Origin: Helichrysum umbraculigerum
Taxonomy: Eukaryota > Streptophyta > Magnoliopsida > Asterales > Asteraceae
Assembly (NCBI GenBank): GCA_949592205.1
Contig: CATIUR010000006.1
Location: 63,608,001-63,672,000, forward strand
Length of the DNA: 64,000 nucleotides
Direction: 5' to 3'
Positions 51,301 through 62,330 of the stretch are shown here, piece after piece. The first letter of the stretch is position 1. Every line of letters begins with the position of its first letter. A program made the translations under genes and the position numbers. The notes beneath the pieces were generated by a model, which saw only the letters and a list, made by a program, of their open reading frames with translations, searched no databases and had not been told where the DNA came from.

Positions 51301-52920
51301 GATTTGAATAACAGACAAAGAAGGTGGCTTGATCTGGTCAAAGATTACGATTGTGACATTCTTTACCATCCTGGTAAGGCTAATGTCGTTGCAGATGCTC
51401 TTAGCCGAAAGGCTACTCATTGTATTCTTTCTGTGAAATCCCTTAGCATGATTGTATCTCCTCAGTTGTTTGATTCTATAAAAGCTGCTCAAATCGATGC
51501 ATTATCTTCTAATGACCTGAATAAACAACGTTTAAAGGGTCAAATCTCTGAATTAATTGAAGATTCTCGAGGGCTGAGAACTCGTTATGGTAGAATCTGG
51601 ATACCAGTAACGAGTGATGTGAAGAAATTGTTATTGGATGAAGCTCATAAATCGAAATATTCTGTTCATCCGGGTGCCACCAAAATGTATCGTGATCTGA
51701 AATGTGATTATTGGTGGCCTGGTATGAAACGTGATATCATTAAATATGTTCAAAATTGTTTCACTTGTCTTCAAGTAAAAGCTGAGCATCAACAACCATA
51801 TGGAAAACTCCAACCTTTGGATATTCCAGTTTGGAAATGGGAACACATCACCATGGATTTTGTTACAAAGCTGCCGAGAACTCCTCGCCAGCATGATGCC
51901 ATTTGGGTGATTGTGGACCGATTAACAAAAAGTGCTCTTTTTATACCTATCAAGGAAGCATCATCCTCTGAAGTATTAGCAGAAATCTATATTCGTGAAG
52001 TTGTTGCTCGCCATGGAGTACCAGTTTCTATTGTTTCCGATAGGGATACTCGTTTTACCTCTCGATTCTGGAAGAAATTTCAAGAAGATCTGGATACTCA
52101 ACTACATATTAGTACGGCTTTTCACCCTCAAACGGATGGACAAAGTGAACGTACTATTCAAACTCTAGAAGATATGCTGCGAGCATGTGTCATTGACTTT
52201 GGTGGTAGCTGGGATTCTCATCTCCCATTGGTGGAATTTTCATATAACAATAGTTATCATTCTTCCATAAAGATGCCACCATATCAAATGCTTTATGGTC
52301 GAAAGTGTCGTACTCCCATTTGTTGGGGAGAAGTCGGTCAACGTGAACTAGGCAGTACTGATGTAGTTCAAATGACTACTGAAAAGATTGATCAAATCCG
52401 TGAAAGGATAAAAATGGCTCAAGACCGACAGAAATCTTATGCTGATAAACGTAGACGACCAATTGAATTTCAAGTGGGTGATAAAGTAATGTTAAAAGTT
52501 TCTCCTTGGAAGGGTATCATTCGTTTTCGGAAGCGAGGAAAACTAAGTCCAAGATATATTGGACCTTTCGAAATACTCGATCGTGTCGGTCGTGTAGCTT
52601 ATCGGTTACAATTACCGGATGAGCTTAGTGGTATTCATGATACATTCCACGTGTCACAGCTTCGAAAATGCCTTGTTGACGAAGCTTCATATGTACCTCT
52701 TCCTGAAATCCAAATAAATGAGAAGTTGAATTATGTTGAAGAACCCGTCCAAATTCTTGATCAAAAGATTAAACAACTAAGAAATAAGACGATTTCTATT
52801 GTTAAAGTTCAATGGCGACATCGAAAAGGTTCTGAATTTACTTGGGAACCTGAAGAATGGATGATGGTGTACTATCCTGCAGTGCATCAAGAATGGTTCG
52901 TGAGGACACGAACAGAATAA
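48367..52920 (+). CDS. gag-pol polyprotein of Ty3/gypsy chromovirus
   Basis: A single 1517-codon frame without stops. In order: gag region with two zinc knuckles (CFKCGRPGHMAPDC and CYTCFKSDHIQADC, around residues 330-360), aspartic protease with LFDSGAS (about 422), reverse transcriptase with KIDLRSGYHQ and the catalytic FIDDIL box (about 755), RNase H with VVYCDAS and YTDHKSLKY, integrase with its His/Cys zinc motif (HPGATKMYRDLK, CFTC), the Asp residues in MDFV and SDRD and the Glu in QSERTIQ, a GPY/F-type GPFEIL segment, and a chromodomain-like C-terminus (VKVQWRHRKGSEFTWEPEEW). Chromodomains direct integration to marked chromatin in related elements. The start at 48367 follows the primer-binding site by about 370 bp. 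The intact frame and matching LTRs fit a recent insertion. Confidence 0.95.
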   Translation: MESMDQGDRRLNPDDEATIKQIVGQAFKEFGPTIIAEVDNIVTSKVNEVMSDKLKEFEQQHPILTNPPVMSGLMTAQGSAESYDFKKFSSCKPPEFEGELNPVASLRWVSRMEETFLLSKCPDNLRVLFAAHQLKGDAHEWWNSKIDTYGFETASQFSWDKFKELFKSEFSPPAELEKLKGEFLAINQGRMSVAEYSKSFHEKSRFCPEYTSNEKLLTDHFYRHLNLEIRESIDQSFYKDIPMILNRALVREKDLLAKRAEYASKRKAEQSAPSQLSSFKKTRTDSKSPSQQSSQKSQSQQQFSQPRTREWPLCDKCGKRHLGDCKCFKCGRPGHMAPDCPSPFRLCYTCFKSDHIQADCPVKKEEQRKQQQRKDSEKKGTTAGSGAKPRAFQITAEEAKESHDVVTGTFIINSIPAHVLFDSGASRSFVSLSFCKCLNVSVSKLDNPLKVEIADNKLVIVSDVYKGCIIEIGSDKFNVDLIPMQMGEFNIVIGMDWLGRNKCVINCHEKVIFLKAPSGQDITVYGERINRTIPVCTYARAKRLLSHGCRAFLAHVIDNSKSVAVLSDIPVVNEFLDVFPDELPGLPPDRQVEFRIDLISGAVPIAKTPYRLAPTEMQEMMNQLQELLDKGFIRPSSSPWGAPVLFVKKKDGSLRMCIDYRELNKVTIKNRYPLPRIDDLFDQLQGASFFSKIDLRSGYHQLKVKEDDISKTAFRNRYGHYEFVVMPFGLTNAPAAFMDLMNRVCRPMLDKFVIVFIDDILIYSKSESDHSIHLRQVLEMLRHEKLYAKFSKCEFWLREVQFLGHVINVHGIQVDPSKVVAVLKWDPPSSPTEVRSFLGLAGYYRRFIQDFSKIATPLTQLTRKSVSWKWGEEQSKAFQLLKEKLSQAPILVLPEGNEDMVVYCDASKLGLGCVLMQHGKVIAYASRQLKSHEQNYPTHDLELAAVVFALKIWRHYLYGVKSTIYTDHKSLKYFFDQRDLNNRQRRWLDLVKDYDCDILYHPGKANVVADALSRKATHCILSVKSLSMIVSPQLFDSIKAAQIDALSSNDLNKQRLKGQISELIEDSRGLRTRYGRIWIPVTSDVKKLLLDEAHKSKYSVHPGATKMYRDLKCDYWWPGMKRDIIKYVQNCFTCLQVKAEHQQPYGKLQPLDIPVWKWEHITMDFVTKLPRTPRQHDAIWVIVDRLTKSALFIPIKEASSSEVLAEIYIREVVARHGVPVSIVSDRDTRFTSRFWKKFQEDLDTQLHISTAFHPQTDGQSERTIQTLEDMLRACVIDFGGSWDSHLPLVEFSYNNSYHSSIKMPPYQMLYGRKCRTPICWGEVGQRELGSTDVVQMTTEKIDQIRERIKMAQDRQKSYADKRRRPIEFQVGDKVMLKVSPWKGIIRFRKRGKLSPRYIGPFEILDRVGRVAYRLQLPDELSGIHDTFHVSQLRKCLVDEASYVPLPEIQINEKLNYVEEPVQILDQKIKQLRNKTISIVKVQWRHRKGSEFTWEPEEWMMVYYPAVHQEWFVRTRTE

Positions 52921-52932
52921 GTGGGGGAGACT
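52917..52932 (+). other. polypurine tract of the chromovirus
   Basis: The run AATAAGTGGGGGAGACT overlaps the gag-pol stop codon and sits directly before the 3' LTR, where plus-strand DNA synthesis would be primed. Confidence 0.75.
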
Positions 52933-55032
52933 TGTAACACCCCAATATTCGAGGTATTATTTTAGTGTATCCAGAAATATACATCTTATGAAATAATATT
53001 AACGAAATAAAAAGATATGATATAAAACGCAATTGAATTCCTCAGTTCTATACTGTAAATTAAATAATAGAATTGAAGTAATATGTATTATACGTACACA
53101 TTCCTTACTCTTTCTAAAACATTCCAGAGAAGAGGTACGGGAACAAGAAATCGTGAATCATCACCACAATCACCAATTCTTCAATCCAATTCCAATATTA
53201 AGTCTTGAATTCATAGAATTTATCATCTCCATCATCATCTCTGATCCTTGTAAGTGTTTTTCTTTTTAGACATAGATTAGGGTTTAAGTGGTTAAGGGGT
53301 TTTGGAGATTTTCATCAATTGATTTGAATTAGACTATGTTATTGATTGAATTAGTGATTTCTGATATGGTTATCACTAATAGAGATCATTTTAACTTATG
53401 AAAATAATGAAATCATTGTTAGGGTTTATGATGAAAATAGGGGTTTTGCTAAAACCCTCTTGAATTGAGTTCATTAGCATAATAAGTAGCTAGTTATGTT
53501 GATGGAAGTATTAATAGATTATACTAATAAGAAATCAATTAGTTGAGAACTTTGATTAGTAAATTACTTAGACTAATCAAAGTGGGGGAGAAAGAATTGT
53601 GACTTACTATCTAGTTGTAATGAATTTTAGAATCTAAATGTGTTATTATGTATCATATGTATAGGTGATAAAGGATTGGAATAATTATAATCTTTGCTAA
53701 GTGAATTCATCATCCAAGACTAAGGTGAGTACATTGTGGATCAATTAGGTGAAGGTTATGTGATTTCGGATTGTTTACGAGCAAGAGATTTCACATAATC
53801 AAGTTATTGTTATTATTGTTGTATTTATGAAACGAAATAATAACCAATACGAAATATGTGCTTAGCACAATTGTATCTTATGGGCCGCGGATCCAATTGG
53901 TATCTATTGCTATTTGTGTTTATCATTTGATAGTATAATAGCTTTATTTGTGATTGAATTGCTTAATTGATTTCCTATGTATTCACTAAGCATTTTATGC
54001 TTACTTCGTATCATTTAAATGTATTGTAGGTAATATTTCTCAAAGAAAGGATAAGGAAATCAAGAAAGAGTAGTGTGGATTGGTTTGCAAGCTTGTAAGT
54101 GCAAGCCCTCTCTTTTGGTATCGTTTTGATGAAACTTGTGAAATACGCCCAAGTTGTTTTGAAATACATTAGGAATATGTAATATGTGGTTTTGGAGTTA
54201 GTTGACATTAAAAGTCAACAACTGGTGTAAATTATGTATTGAAAGTGAAATAGAAGTCTTAGCATGCTACTTAATGGTAAATGGGTCGTAAGTGTCAAAA
54301 TGGGTCAATAGTGACCCATGTGTGTATAATGAACTTTACCAAGGTTATAGAATCCTGGTTAGTTGCTTTAAGTTTGTTTGGGTATTTTGGAAAAGTGGTG
54401 AAAAGTGCAATAGCTGATAATGTGTGAGTTGTATTTTGAGTTGTCAACCAAAAGTGTCGAAAATGGGCGAAAATAAATCATACGCTCAAATGTTGCGTTT
54501 TTGTGAAAATTGAAAAAGTACAAAAAGGGAAACCTTCGTTTTGATCATTTGAATGTATCTGCAAAGTTTTAGAATCTAATTCCTTACGGTTTATGAATTA
54601 TGCACGTTTGAATTTCGACAAAATTTGAATTATGGTCTGATCTGGAATTTAACTAGTGAACGCGATCCGGCTAGGTATTTCCAGGATCGCGTTCCTCTTT
54701 GAAAAATCACCATAACCGGATTTTTAACTAGTAAACGCGATCCAGCTATGGTGTCAGGATCGCGTTCGTCAGTGTATTTTCATCACAGAATATTTCGAAC
54801 ACATGAACGCGATCCTAAGACTTGTTTCTGGATCGCGTTTCTGTGTAAAGTTTGTGTAAAATTCAAAAATGCATAAGTGTTTAAGTGATCTTTAGAGACC
54901 TCTTTATTTCACATTTTAACACTTTAGAGACCTCTTTTTATATTATGACTTTAGGAACCTCTTTCTAACAAATTGTGATTGAATTTATATGGGACCAAAT
55001 GTAATCGAATTTTAAGTATCATTATTCCGCTG

Positions 55033-55066
<34 letters not shown>

Positions 55067-55085
55067 AAAATTTATGGGCGTTTCA
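52933..55085 (+). repeat. 3' LTR of the chromovirus
   Basis: 2153 bp, matching the 5' LTR throughout by eye, with A32 at 55033-55064. The three hairpin units recur at about 54658-54694, 54733-54767 and 54805-54839. Confidence 0.93.
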
Positions 55086-55823
55086 TATGTATTGATCCTT
55101 TTTTCAACTTTAACGTTGACGAGTTCTCATCAAAATTGTCAACAACAAAGTATGAGAGTTTCATTGGATTTGACTTGAATTTCATGTCAACTATAGACTT
55201 GAATCCAACGTCTCTAAGATATTGCTTTTGTTTGGAGGTCATATTCTTGATACATGTGAACAAGCTTTTCGGTGATGCTCTTGAATTCATATCAAATTCA
55301 TCTTCCATTTCAGTCACTGCTATATTATATAGCTCAAATTCATATCAAATTTTTTATTTTTTTTAATTAGTTGAACTAAATACGAAAAATGTAATTACCT
55401 TTCCTTTGCAAGCCTTTACTTTTACACATCTGGAAATCATCATCAGAATCAGACTTTGTAATGTGTTTGATTTCTTCAGTGGTAGCAGCCTTTATATTCC
55501 CTTTTCCAGATTGCTTTTTTATGTATTTTCTTTTGTAATTTTTACAAACACTTGTACCTTCTCCATCTTGTTTATTCAGTCGAATAGCATCTCCAATTTT
55601 GTTTGGAAGAAATTTGTATTTTTTTAGTACACGAACTAGAACAGTTTCCAGCATTTTTGGATCAATTTCAGGTTTTGCTTTTCTCTTACCCATTCTTTTT
55701 GTGTTTGAACCTGAAATTAAGTAATGAAAATTAATAATTGAGCAAATGTCAAATCAAAATTTAGATTAATGAATATACAATAAACAATCAGTGATGATAC
55801 AACAAAGTTATTTTGAGCAAATG

Positions 55824-58443
55824 TGTGACACCCGTCAAAATTAGGACTAGAAATTAGTGCCTAATCAAGTTTCAATACATGTAATTAGTTCTGTGTTAGG
55901 CTAATTAATGTATCAAATTATATATTATTGAATATATACAAGTATGCGATTTGATTAAATCGTACAAGTTCCAAATCGAATATAATTCGGTTCAATTAAA
56001 TACGGACGTTGGTGAACGATTTTATTAAATAATATATTATTATTTGATAACACTATTATATCCAAAAATATTATTTTATATAATATTTCATATTCATTTC
56101 GCATAATACAATTAACAATTTACACGATTTAAAGATTTAACGCGCAAACAAAACGTAACAAACTAAAGTTATAATCTTATAACCCAAATGTAAAGTATTT
56201 AGTAAAATACTTCAACAAAATTTATCAAGGGATTATTTACATTTTAAATGTATAATTAAACGTATAAAATAATTATTTAACGATTTAACGATCGGGAAAA
56301 CAAACACCACACGGAGCGCGAATACGCGGGGACAAAAATTGGAGCCAACCACACATGGGTGGGACCCATGTAGGCCGGCCCCTCCCTCCCCAAAATGGGG
56401 ATTTCCCTTTTTCTTTTTCATAATCAACATCACCACCTTCTTTAATCTCTCTATCTCTCTCTCTTTTTCATTTCCTTTCAAAAACCACCATCCACCACCA
56501 TCAACAAAAATCCTTAAATCATACCACAAAACGACCTCAAATCGCAAATATAATTAGGGAATAACGACCACCACAAAACGATCTACAACCTCATCTTTTC
56601 GGATTTTCGATTCGTCACCGCGTAAGTTTTCGACAAAAACCCGAAACTCTCCGTTTTCGATTATTTTTACATGTTTATGGTTTATAATTGTCCAAAATGT
56701 CCATATAAGGGTTGGGTAAAAGTTTTGGAACCAGTGGTCGCCGGAAAACACGTTTTCGGCTCAAAAGCCGGCGAACAGTTGAAAGTGTCGCTAGTGTGCC
56801 AAAAACAGTAGTAGCGACACTAGCTAAGTGTCGCTATACCTAAGTGTCGCCCCTATAGCGACACTACTAAAGTGTCGCCCCTATAGCGACACTACTTAAG
56901 TGTCGCCCCTATAGCGACACTACTTAAGTGTCGCTGAATTACTTAACCAGATTTAACTTAGCGACACTCCCTTAGTGACGCCAAAAATTCATAAATGTCG
57001 CCATAGCGACACTACTCAAGTGTCGCCCAACTATTGAAAATCAGAATTTTAGCGACACTTACTAAGTGTCGCCTAAGCCCGTAGCGACACTATCTTAGTG
57101 TCGCCAAAACCAGAATATTTACAACTTTTTACTAAGTGTCGAGATCAAAATTTTATCACTTGATTTTACCCAAATTCAAGTCCAGATGCATTTTTCACCA
57201 AAGCAATTTAATAGAAATAAAAATTTTTCGAGCTGACCTGGCATCTCGACCCCAGCCAGGGGCCAGCCCCTTGGACCCCGCCAGGGGTTGCCACCCCTGG
57301 AACCCCGCTAACCAGGGGCACTGCCCCCGGACCCCCGTCACCTAAAAGTTGTAAACACTCTTAAGTACAACACTTCAAAATCAAAATAATAATATCGAGA
57401 TTATTGTTACAAACAATCACCAACGGGCCGTACACGTTTTCAAATACTCAAATCAATCAACCAAATCTTAGTAATTTGGACAAGTCAATCAACCAAATCG
57501 GGGTAATTTGGACATCATAGCTAAATAAACAATTACAAAGGTAGTCTTTCGAGATACCTGTACAATTAATAACCATTAAGTGTCGTGGACACACTCAGGT
57601 TACAAGTCTTCGGACATCAATTCACAGCTGATCAGTTCAAGTTATTCGATAAACAATCAAGGCTCAGGTGAGTCTCATGGCCCCTATTTTACTGCTTTTC
57701 ATAAGGGGTGTGATATTATTGCTCGTTTTGTTTTACAAGTTGAACGTAAGTACAAATCAAATCAAATACTACATGAGTTTCAAGCTAATCAATTTAAAGC
57801 CCTCCATAGCATAGTCTGGTAATACGTAGTAGCGTGAATGTTAGTATATGATATCATATAGGATTGACAATCCTCGTCCGGGTTAGCACGCACAACGGAC
57901 GTATTAGCATTTGGGAAGACGAGTGTGGATTTGGCACTCGTAGGAGGCATTTCAAGTTAGGTTTCCTTAAGTGGGCCTGACAACTCAAGTTAAGCTCAGA
58001 CTATGTGCTCATGGCTGTATAACTTTTATTTTGCTTAATTGCATTTTAAATTCAATTATTAAATCTTGCGGTTCATACAAACATATGTGTTGACATACAA
58101 ACCTGTGAGCTCACCAGCGTTTCGCTGACCAATTTTAGCATGTATCACAGGTGACCAGCAGTAGGTTGGACTGCTCAAGTAAGGATCAATTAGCTCGAGT
58201 CATCATGCAAACAATCAGAGATTTAGCTGCATTATTATATTTTATATAGATTAATTATGTACTTAAATCTCTCAATTTCAACCGAGCTAATGTAACTATA
58301 TTTTTGATGTAAACTTCGTTTTTATCAATACAAGTTAAAACGACGCATAGTGTGGTCATTCATTATATATCTTTGTGCTGTGATTATTGATTCGTAACAC
58401 CCAAATCGTGCTTCCGCTAAACAATAAATTTGGGGGTGTTACA
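55824..58443 (+). mobile_element. solo LTR in intron 1 of ULP-B
   Basis: A 2620-bp segment beginning TGTGACACCCGTCAAAATTA and ending AAATTTGGGGGTGTTACA, with flanks AAATG (55819-55823) and GAATG (58444-58448), a 5-bp duplication with one change. No coding region and no partner LTR are present. A hairpin-rich GTGTCGC/GCGACAC array (about 56787-57100) and a GC-rich CCAGGGGC/GCCCCTGG stretch (57245-57345) lie inside. Confidence 0.8.
56787..57100. repeat. AGTGTCGC / GCGACACT palindromic array
   Basis: At least ten GTGTCGC or GCGACAC words occur, most paired as inverted repeats. A unit of about 28 bp (AAGTGTCGCCCCTATAGCGA with its ACACTACT end) repeats perfectly several times around 56840-56930. 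Confidence 0.9.
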
Positions 58444-59310
58444 GAATGTCAAATCAAATTTTTTTGATATTGTGAATAAAATTAATGAATTTAACAATAT
58501 AACATTCAGTGACGATTCATGTTTTTTAAAAAGGAAGTGCATATAAATAACATTCAGTAAGGATTTATGTTTACAATAATGAAGAAAAATATATTATTAT
58601 TAAAATAAACAATCAGGATATTTATTTTTTTACATTCAGTTAAGAATGATGTTATGTAAATAAAGTGAATATAAATAACATATAAATACACAATAATTTA
58701 GATTCGGATATGATGCATGTTAATAAAATAAAACTTATAGATAACAATAAATGTGATCAAATATCATATTATGTCGATATATTTCAGTTAGAATTAATGT
58801 TTATGCTTAAAATTCAACGAGGATTCATGTTATGCACAAATTTCATATAAAGAATCATGTTATGCAGAAATTCAATATAAAAAATGATGTTATTCACAAC
58901 ATTCAGTTACTGATCATGTAATAATTCATCATATAACATTCATCTCAATAAATTCTAACCACAACGTAAAATTTATGCTAAAATTAAAATTAGAATGATA
59001 CCGTTTCCATCTTCATCCATCTTCGGTTAGTATTTTGCGAATGAGGTTTGTTAGATGTTAATTTCAACTCGAAATCGAAGCAAATCGAAAATCAAAAGAC
59101 CTAAAAGAATTATGTTGATCTGAAAAATGGGGGAAGTTCGGTGAAACCTAATTTCTCATCGTATGTTTATTTTTTAATTACTTATTAAAGGATATAAAGG
59201 TTTGTCGTATTACTAATATGCCCCTCCGCCCAAATTTTTAATGTGATGAATCGTGTGGCTCACATTCACTTCCCTACTTCCCTTATTTTTTTACTTCCCC
59301 AATGATCTCC

Positions 59311-59313
<3 letters not shown>

Positions 59314-59375
<62 letters not shown>
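59314..59375. repeat. (TA)n microsatellite at the right edge of the 37-kb MULE
   Basis: About 60 bp of TA repeat directly after the TCCCCC end at 59313. It is the partner of the tract at 22256-22320. Confidence 0.95.
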
Positions 59376-59379
<4 letters not shown>

Positions 59380-59573
59380 TATATATGAGTGTATTTATAT
59401 AATCATATACGTATCTTCCAAAAAAGGGAAAAAAAAACAAAAACAAAAAAACAACTGTATACAGTTACACATTTTAAACATTTTAGATGTTTTTTAGTGT
59501 TTAAAAAGGCTTGGAAATTTTTCTGAGGTAGGGGAACGACGTATTCCACATTGATGAGGGTTATCACGTGTAC

Positions 59574-59752
59574 ACACAGGGACAGAGCTAGAAAATCTAG
59601 ATGGAGGGGGCAAAAATATATATATTGTTTTCTTTATAGTTTTTAGGGGGCAAAATTCAAAAATTATCATTAATACCTTAATTTTTTTTTACGTAATTTT
59701 AAAATTCTTGTGGGGGCAGTTGCCTCTGCTGCCCTATTCTAGCTCCGCCCCT
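59574..59752. mobile_element. hAT-type MITE (CAGGGGCGG family)
   Basis: About 180 bp with ends CAGGGACAGAGCTAG and CTAGCTCCGCCCCTG. CGTGTACA on the right recurs at the left with a 2-base offset, which fits an 8-bp duplication. It resembles the elements at 694 and 1149. Confidence 0.65.
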
Positions 59753-60371
59753 GCGTGTACACCTACTTTTGTAAATGTTGACCACGTGGATAAATTATTC
59801 ACTAAAAACGCTAAGGTTGCGTTTCGTTCGTAGTGTTATATGAAATTCGACCGAATTGAAATCTCAATTTCATTTCATAAGATCGTTTGGTTCAAGCATA
59901 AATTAAATTGAAAGTTACAAGATTTCTTCAATTAAAGAAATTCAGGTTCCTATGAATTCTAATTCTTAAGATAAATTTCAATTCCAACGTCTTAGGTCTA
60001 GCTCGATCATTTGTTAATTGATCGAATAACTTATAATGACAAGTAACGTTGTAAACAAATACGTTAATTGCTAAGCGATTCAATAGTTGTGGTAAATCAT
60101 TATTGCTAGCAATAATCAAAAGCAGCACTTTATATAGGGTGTGTCTTATTGTAAGTATATATCACAAGCACAAAAGAAGAATAAAACGAAGTTTTAGACA
60201 AAAGTTAATAAAATTAACTTATTTACAAATTAAACACATGTGAAAATAAATAAATAAATAAACTTATAGTACAAATAAATTGAACCATTTAGTTTTCCTT
60301 ACCTAACTTCCAATTACACCAAATGGTCAAATATCAAAACGTTGACCAAGAATGTTATTTTTATCCGATTT
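59753..60371. other. intergenic spacer downstream of gene copy 3
   Basis: AT-rich and non-coding. It contains the 3' flank of copy 3; no gene or clearly bounded repeat is seen. Confidence 0.45.
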
Positions 60372-62215
60372 TTAACTACTTTTCTGTTCTTGTGTAGAAA
60401 TTTCTTGGTCCGTGGTGACAATCACAACTTGTTTGGAAACATCCTTCTGATCATCTCCTTTGGTTTCTTGCAGAATTATGGCCTCTAGTTTATCCTCAAC
60501 GGCTTCCACCTGCTCCATTAACGTAAACTTTAATTTTGACTTTGACTTTCATTCTTAAAAACTAATATCATTTTCAACTATTTAATTACCACCTTGTTCC
60601 CAAAATTATTGTTCAGTTTTGACTTTATGAAGTCTTTATTTTTCAATTTTGACTTTAAATATTTTTATTTGTGTAATATAATATTTGATGAAAATTATAC
60701 CAATGAAAATACATTTAAAACTCAATCCATTCATGTATTTTGCATCAAGTATTATATAACACATACAAAAATATTTAAGGTCAAAGTTGAAAAATAAAAA
60801 CTTCACAAAGTCAAAACTGGATAATAATTTTGGGACGGAAGTAGTAATTGAATTCTTTTCTAGATCGATAAATGAATAAGAATAATACAGTATATATTAA
60901 GATTATATAGATGATTAACTCTCATCATCGTACACGCAAGTATCAACATCTTAATTCAAGGAAAATGTTCTTCGCATATACAAGTGGAAGAATTAATACG
61001 AACTTACGATCTGATGCGCGTATGCATGCGACCACTTGGACTAATTAAAAAAGAAAGTTCTATATAAAAAGTATATACAATAACAATACAACTACCCATT
61101 TCCAAATTATTATACAGATTATTAATGTCATTATTATTATTAGCCTTAAAATATATAATAATAATAATAACAAGAATAAACTAGTATAGTACACCCTGTA
61201 TTATTGGTTTTATATTATCATCTAATGGAGTACGCTAATTAACATATCGTCTTGCACGATGGCTGTCATTAATTAGTCAACTTAATATATGGACAACGTT
61301 GGAACAAATTTTAGCATCTTGTCCAAACACTGAATAGATTGTCCTAATTAAGTAACAACTAACACCATTTTATAAAAATATTGAAATACTTATAAGCTTT
61401 CTATGTAATTTCAGCTGTAATTGCAAGAAATAGTAACCGAACCTTCTCGATGATATCATCGGCGATATGAGCACTCTTGGCTACTCCTTCAACCAAGCTA
61501 TCGACAGATTCCAATGATTTTCTAAGCTTGCTATTTTCGGGAAGATCATCAGTTATATTATCAATCACATGATCAACTTTTGTAGCCACCTCTTCGATTG
61601 TTTCTATGAAATACTCAACCGTGTTTACCGCAGTGTCCACTTTATCTACATAATCACGAGTCACATCATATAGTTAAGCATCATAGATATAATTGAATAT
61701 GCATATTGATCGATCTGGGAAATATATTTATGTTGTACAATTATTTAATTCTTACTTTTTAATACAAGTAATGGCCCCCATTTATGCGTGAAAAAGGGCA
61801 AAACAAATGTTAACACGATACCCACAATCCAATTCCTCCTGAAACAAATAACACATTAATTTAATTTGTTTAGATCAACCAAAAGATATATTTAACAAAT
61901 GATACACATAATATATACAGAAAAGGATCTTTTCGTAGCTTACATAGAACCGGAAGGTGATCCAGAAGGAATTGGAACTCCAGGAGGTGGAGTAACGTTG
62001 CTACGTACCACAAAATTTCTTCGGGTTATCGTAAACATCGGATCGTATTGCAAACTTCTACTACTAAAACCATGAATATTGATGCATGATGCAAGATCTT
62101 TGTTCTTTGAGAAGGATGCACGAGATTTGGATTTTATCGCAATACACTTTAAATTCAAACTTGGAAATGTTGATATATATGAAGAACTAACGATTCTTGA
62201 AATGGATAATGACAT
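60372..62215 (-). CDS. plastid-transit-like, membrane-anchored coiled-coil protein, copy 3
   Basis: Four exons (62215-61944, 61838-61756, 61645-61443, 60509-60372) join in frame to about 231 residues. The N-terminus is Ser/Lys/Arg-rich, like a plastid transit peptide, and ends in a Pro/Gly/Ser linker (PPPGVPIPSGSPSGS). Exon 2 is 83 nt and encodes a membrane helix (NWIVGIVLTFVLPFF). Exon 3 is 203 nt and encodes an acidic amphipathic helix with DDLPENS, matching DDLPEGS of copy 1. The last exon is a Lys/Gln/Glu-rich tail. It fuses the transit region directly to the membrane exon and lacks the 72-nt exon 2 of copy 1. A TATA box lies near 62320. Biochemical function is not recognised; a plastid membrane location is inferred from composition only. 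Confidence 0.82.
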
Positions 62216-62318
62216 AATTTCTTGGCTTTCTTTTAATATGGATTGAACTTTAAGGTCAATTTGTTTGAAGTTGAGCTATGTAGATGAAAATGGAGTTGTT
62301 GAAGAATTGAATAGTGTG

Positions 62319-62330
62319 TTTATATATATG
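62319..62330 (-). promoter_or_regulatory. TATA box of gene copy 3
   Basis: The minus strand reads CATATATATAAAC about 105 bp upstream of the ATG at 62215. Confidence 0.5.

Larger units (their letters stand above)
45828..55085 (+). mobile_element. complete Ty3/gypsy chromovirus (Tekay/Del-like), very recent
   Basis: A 9.26-kb element with 5-bp duplication TATGT (45823-45827, 55086-55090) inserted in a ULP-B exon. LTRs 45828-47982 (2155 bp) and 52933-55085 (2153 bp) appear identical by eye except for poly(A) length (34 versus 32). The primer-binding site TTGGTATCAGAGC (47985-47997) matches initiator tRNA-Met. A purine-rich AAGTGGGGGAGA precedes the 3' LTR. One uninterrupted gag-pol frame fills the interior. 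All parts needed for retrotransposition appear present. Confidence 0.93.

Noticed and set aside
50677..51894. Minus-strand frames within gag-pol
   Set aside because: Shadows of the long plus-strand gag-pol frame, without motifs.
56787..57100. CRISPR-like array
   Set aside because: The repeats are short palindromes within an LTR of plant nuclear DNA, with no distinct spacers and no cas genes.
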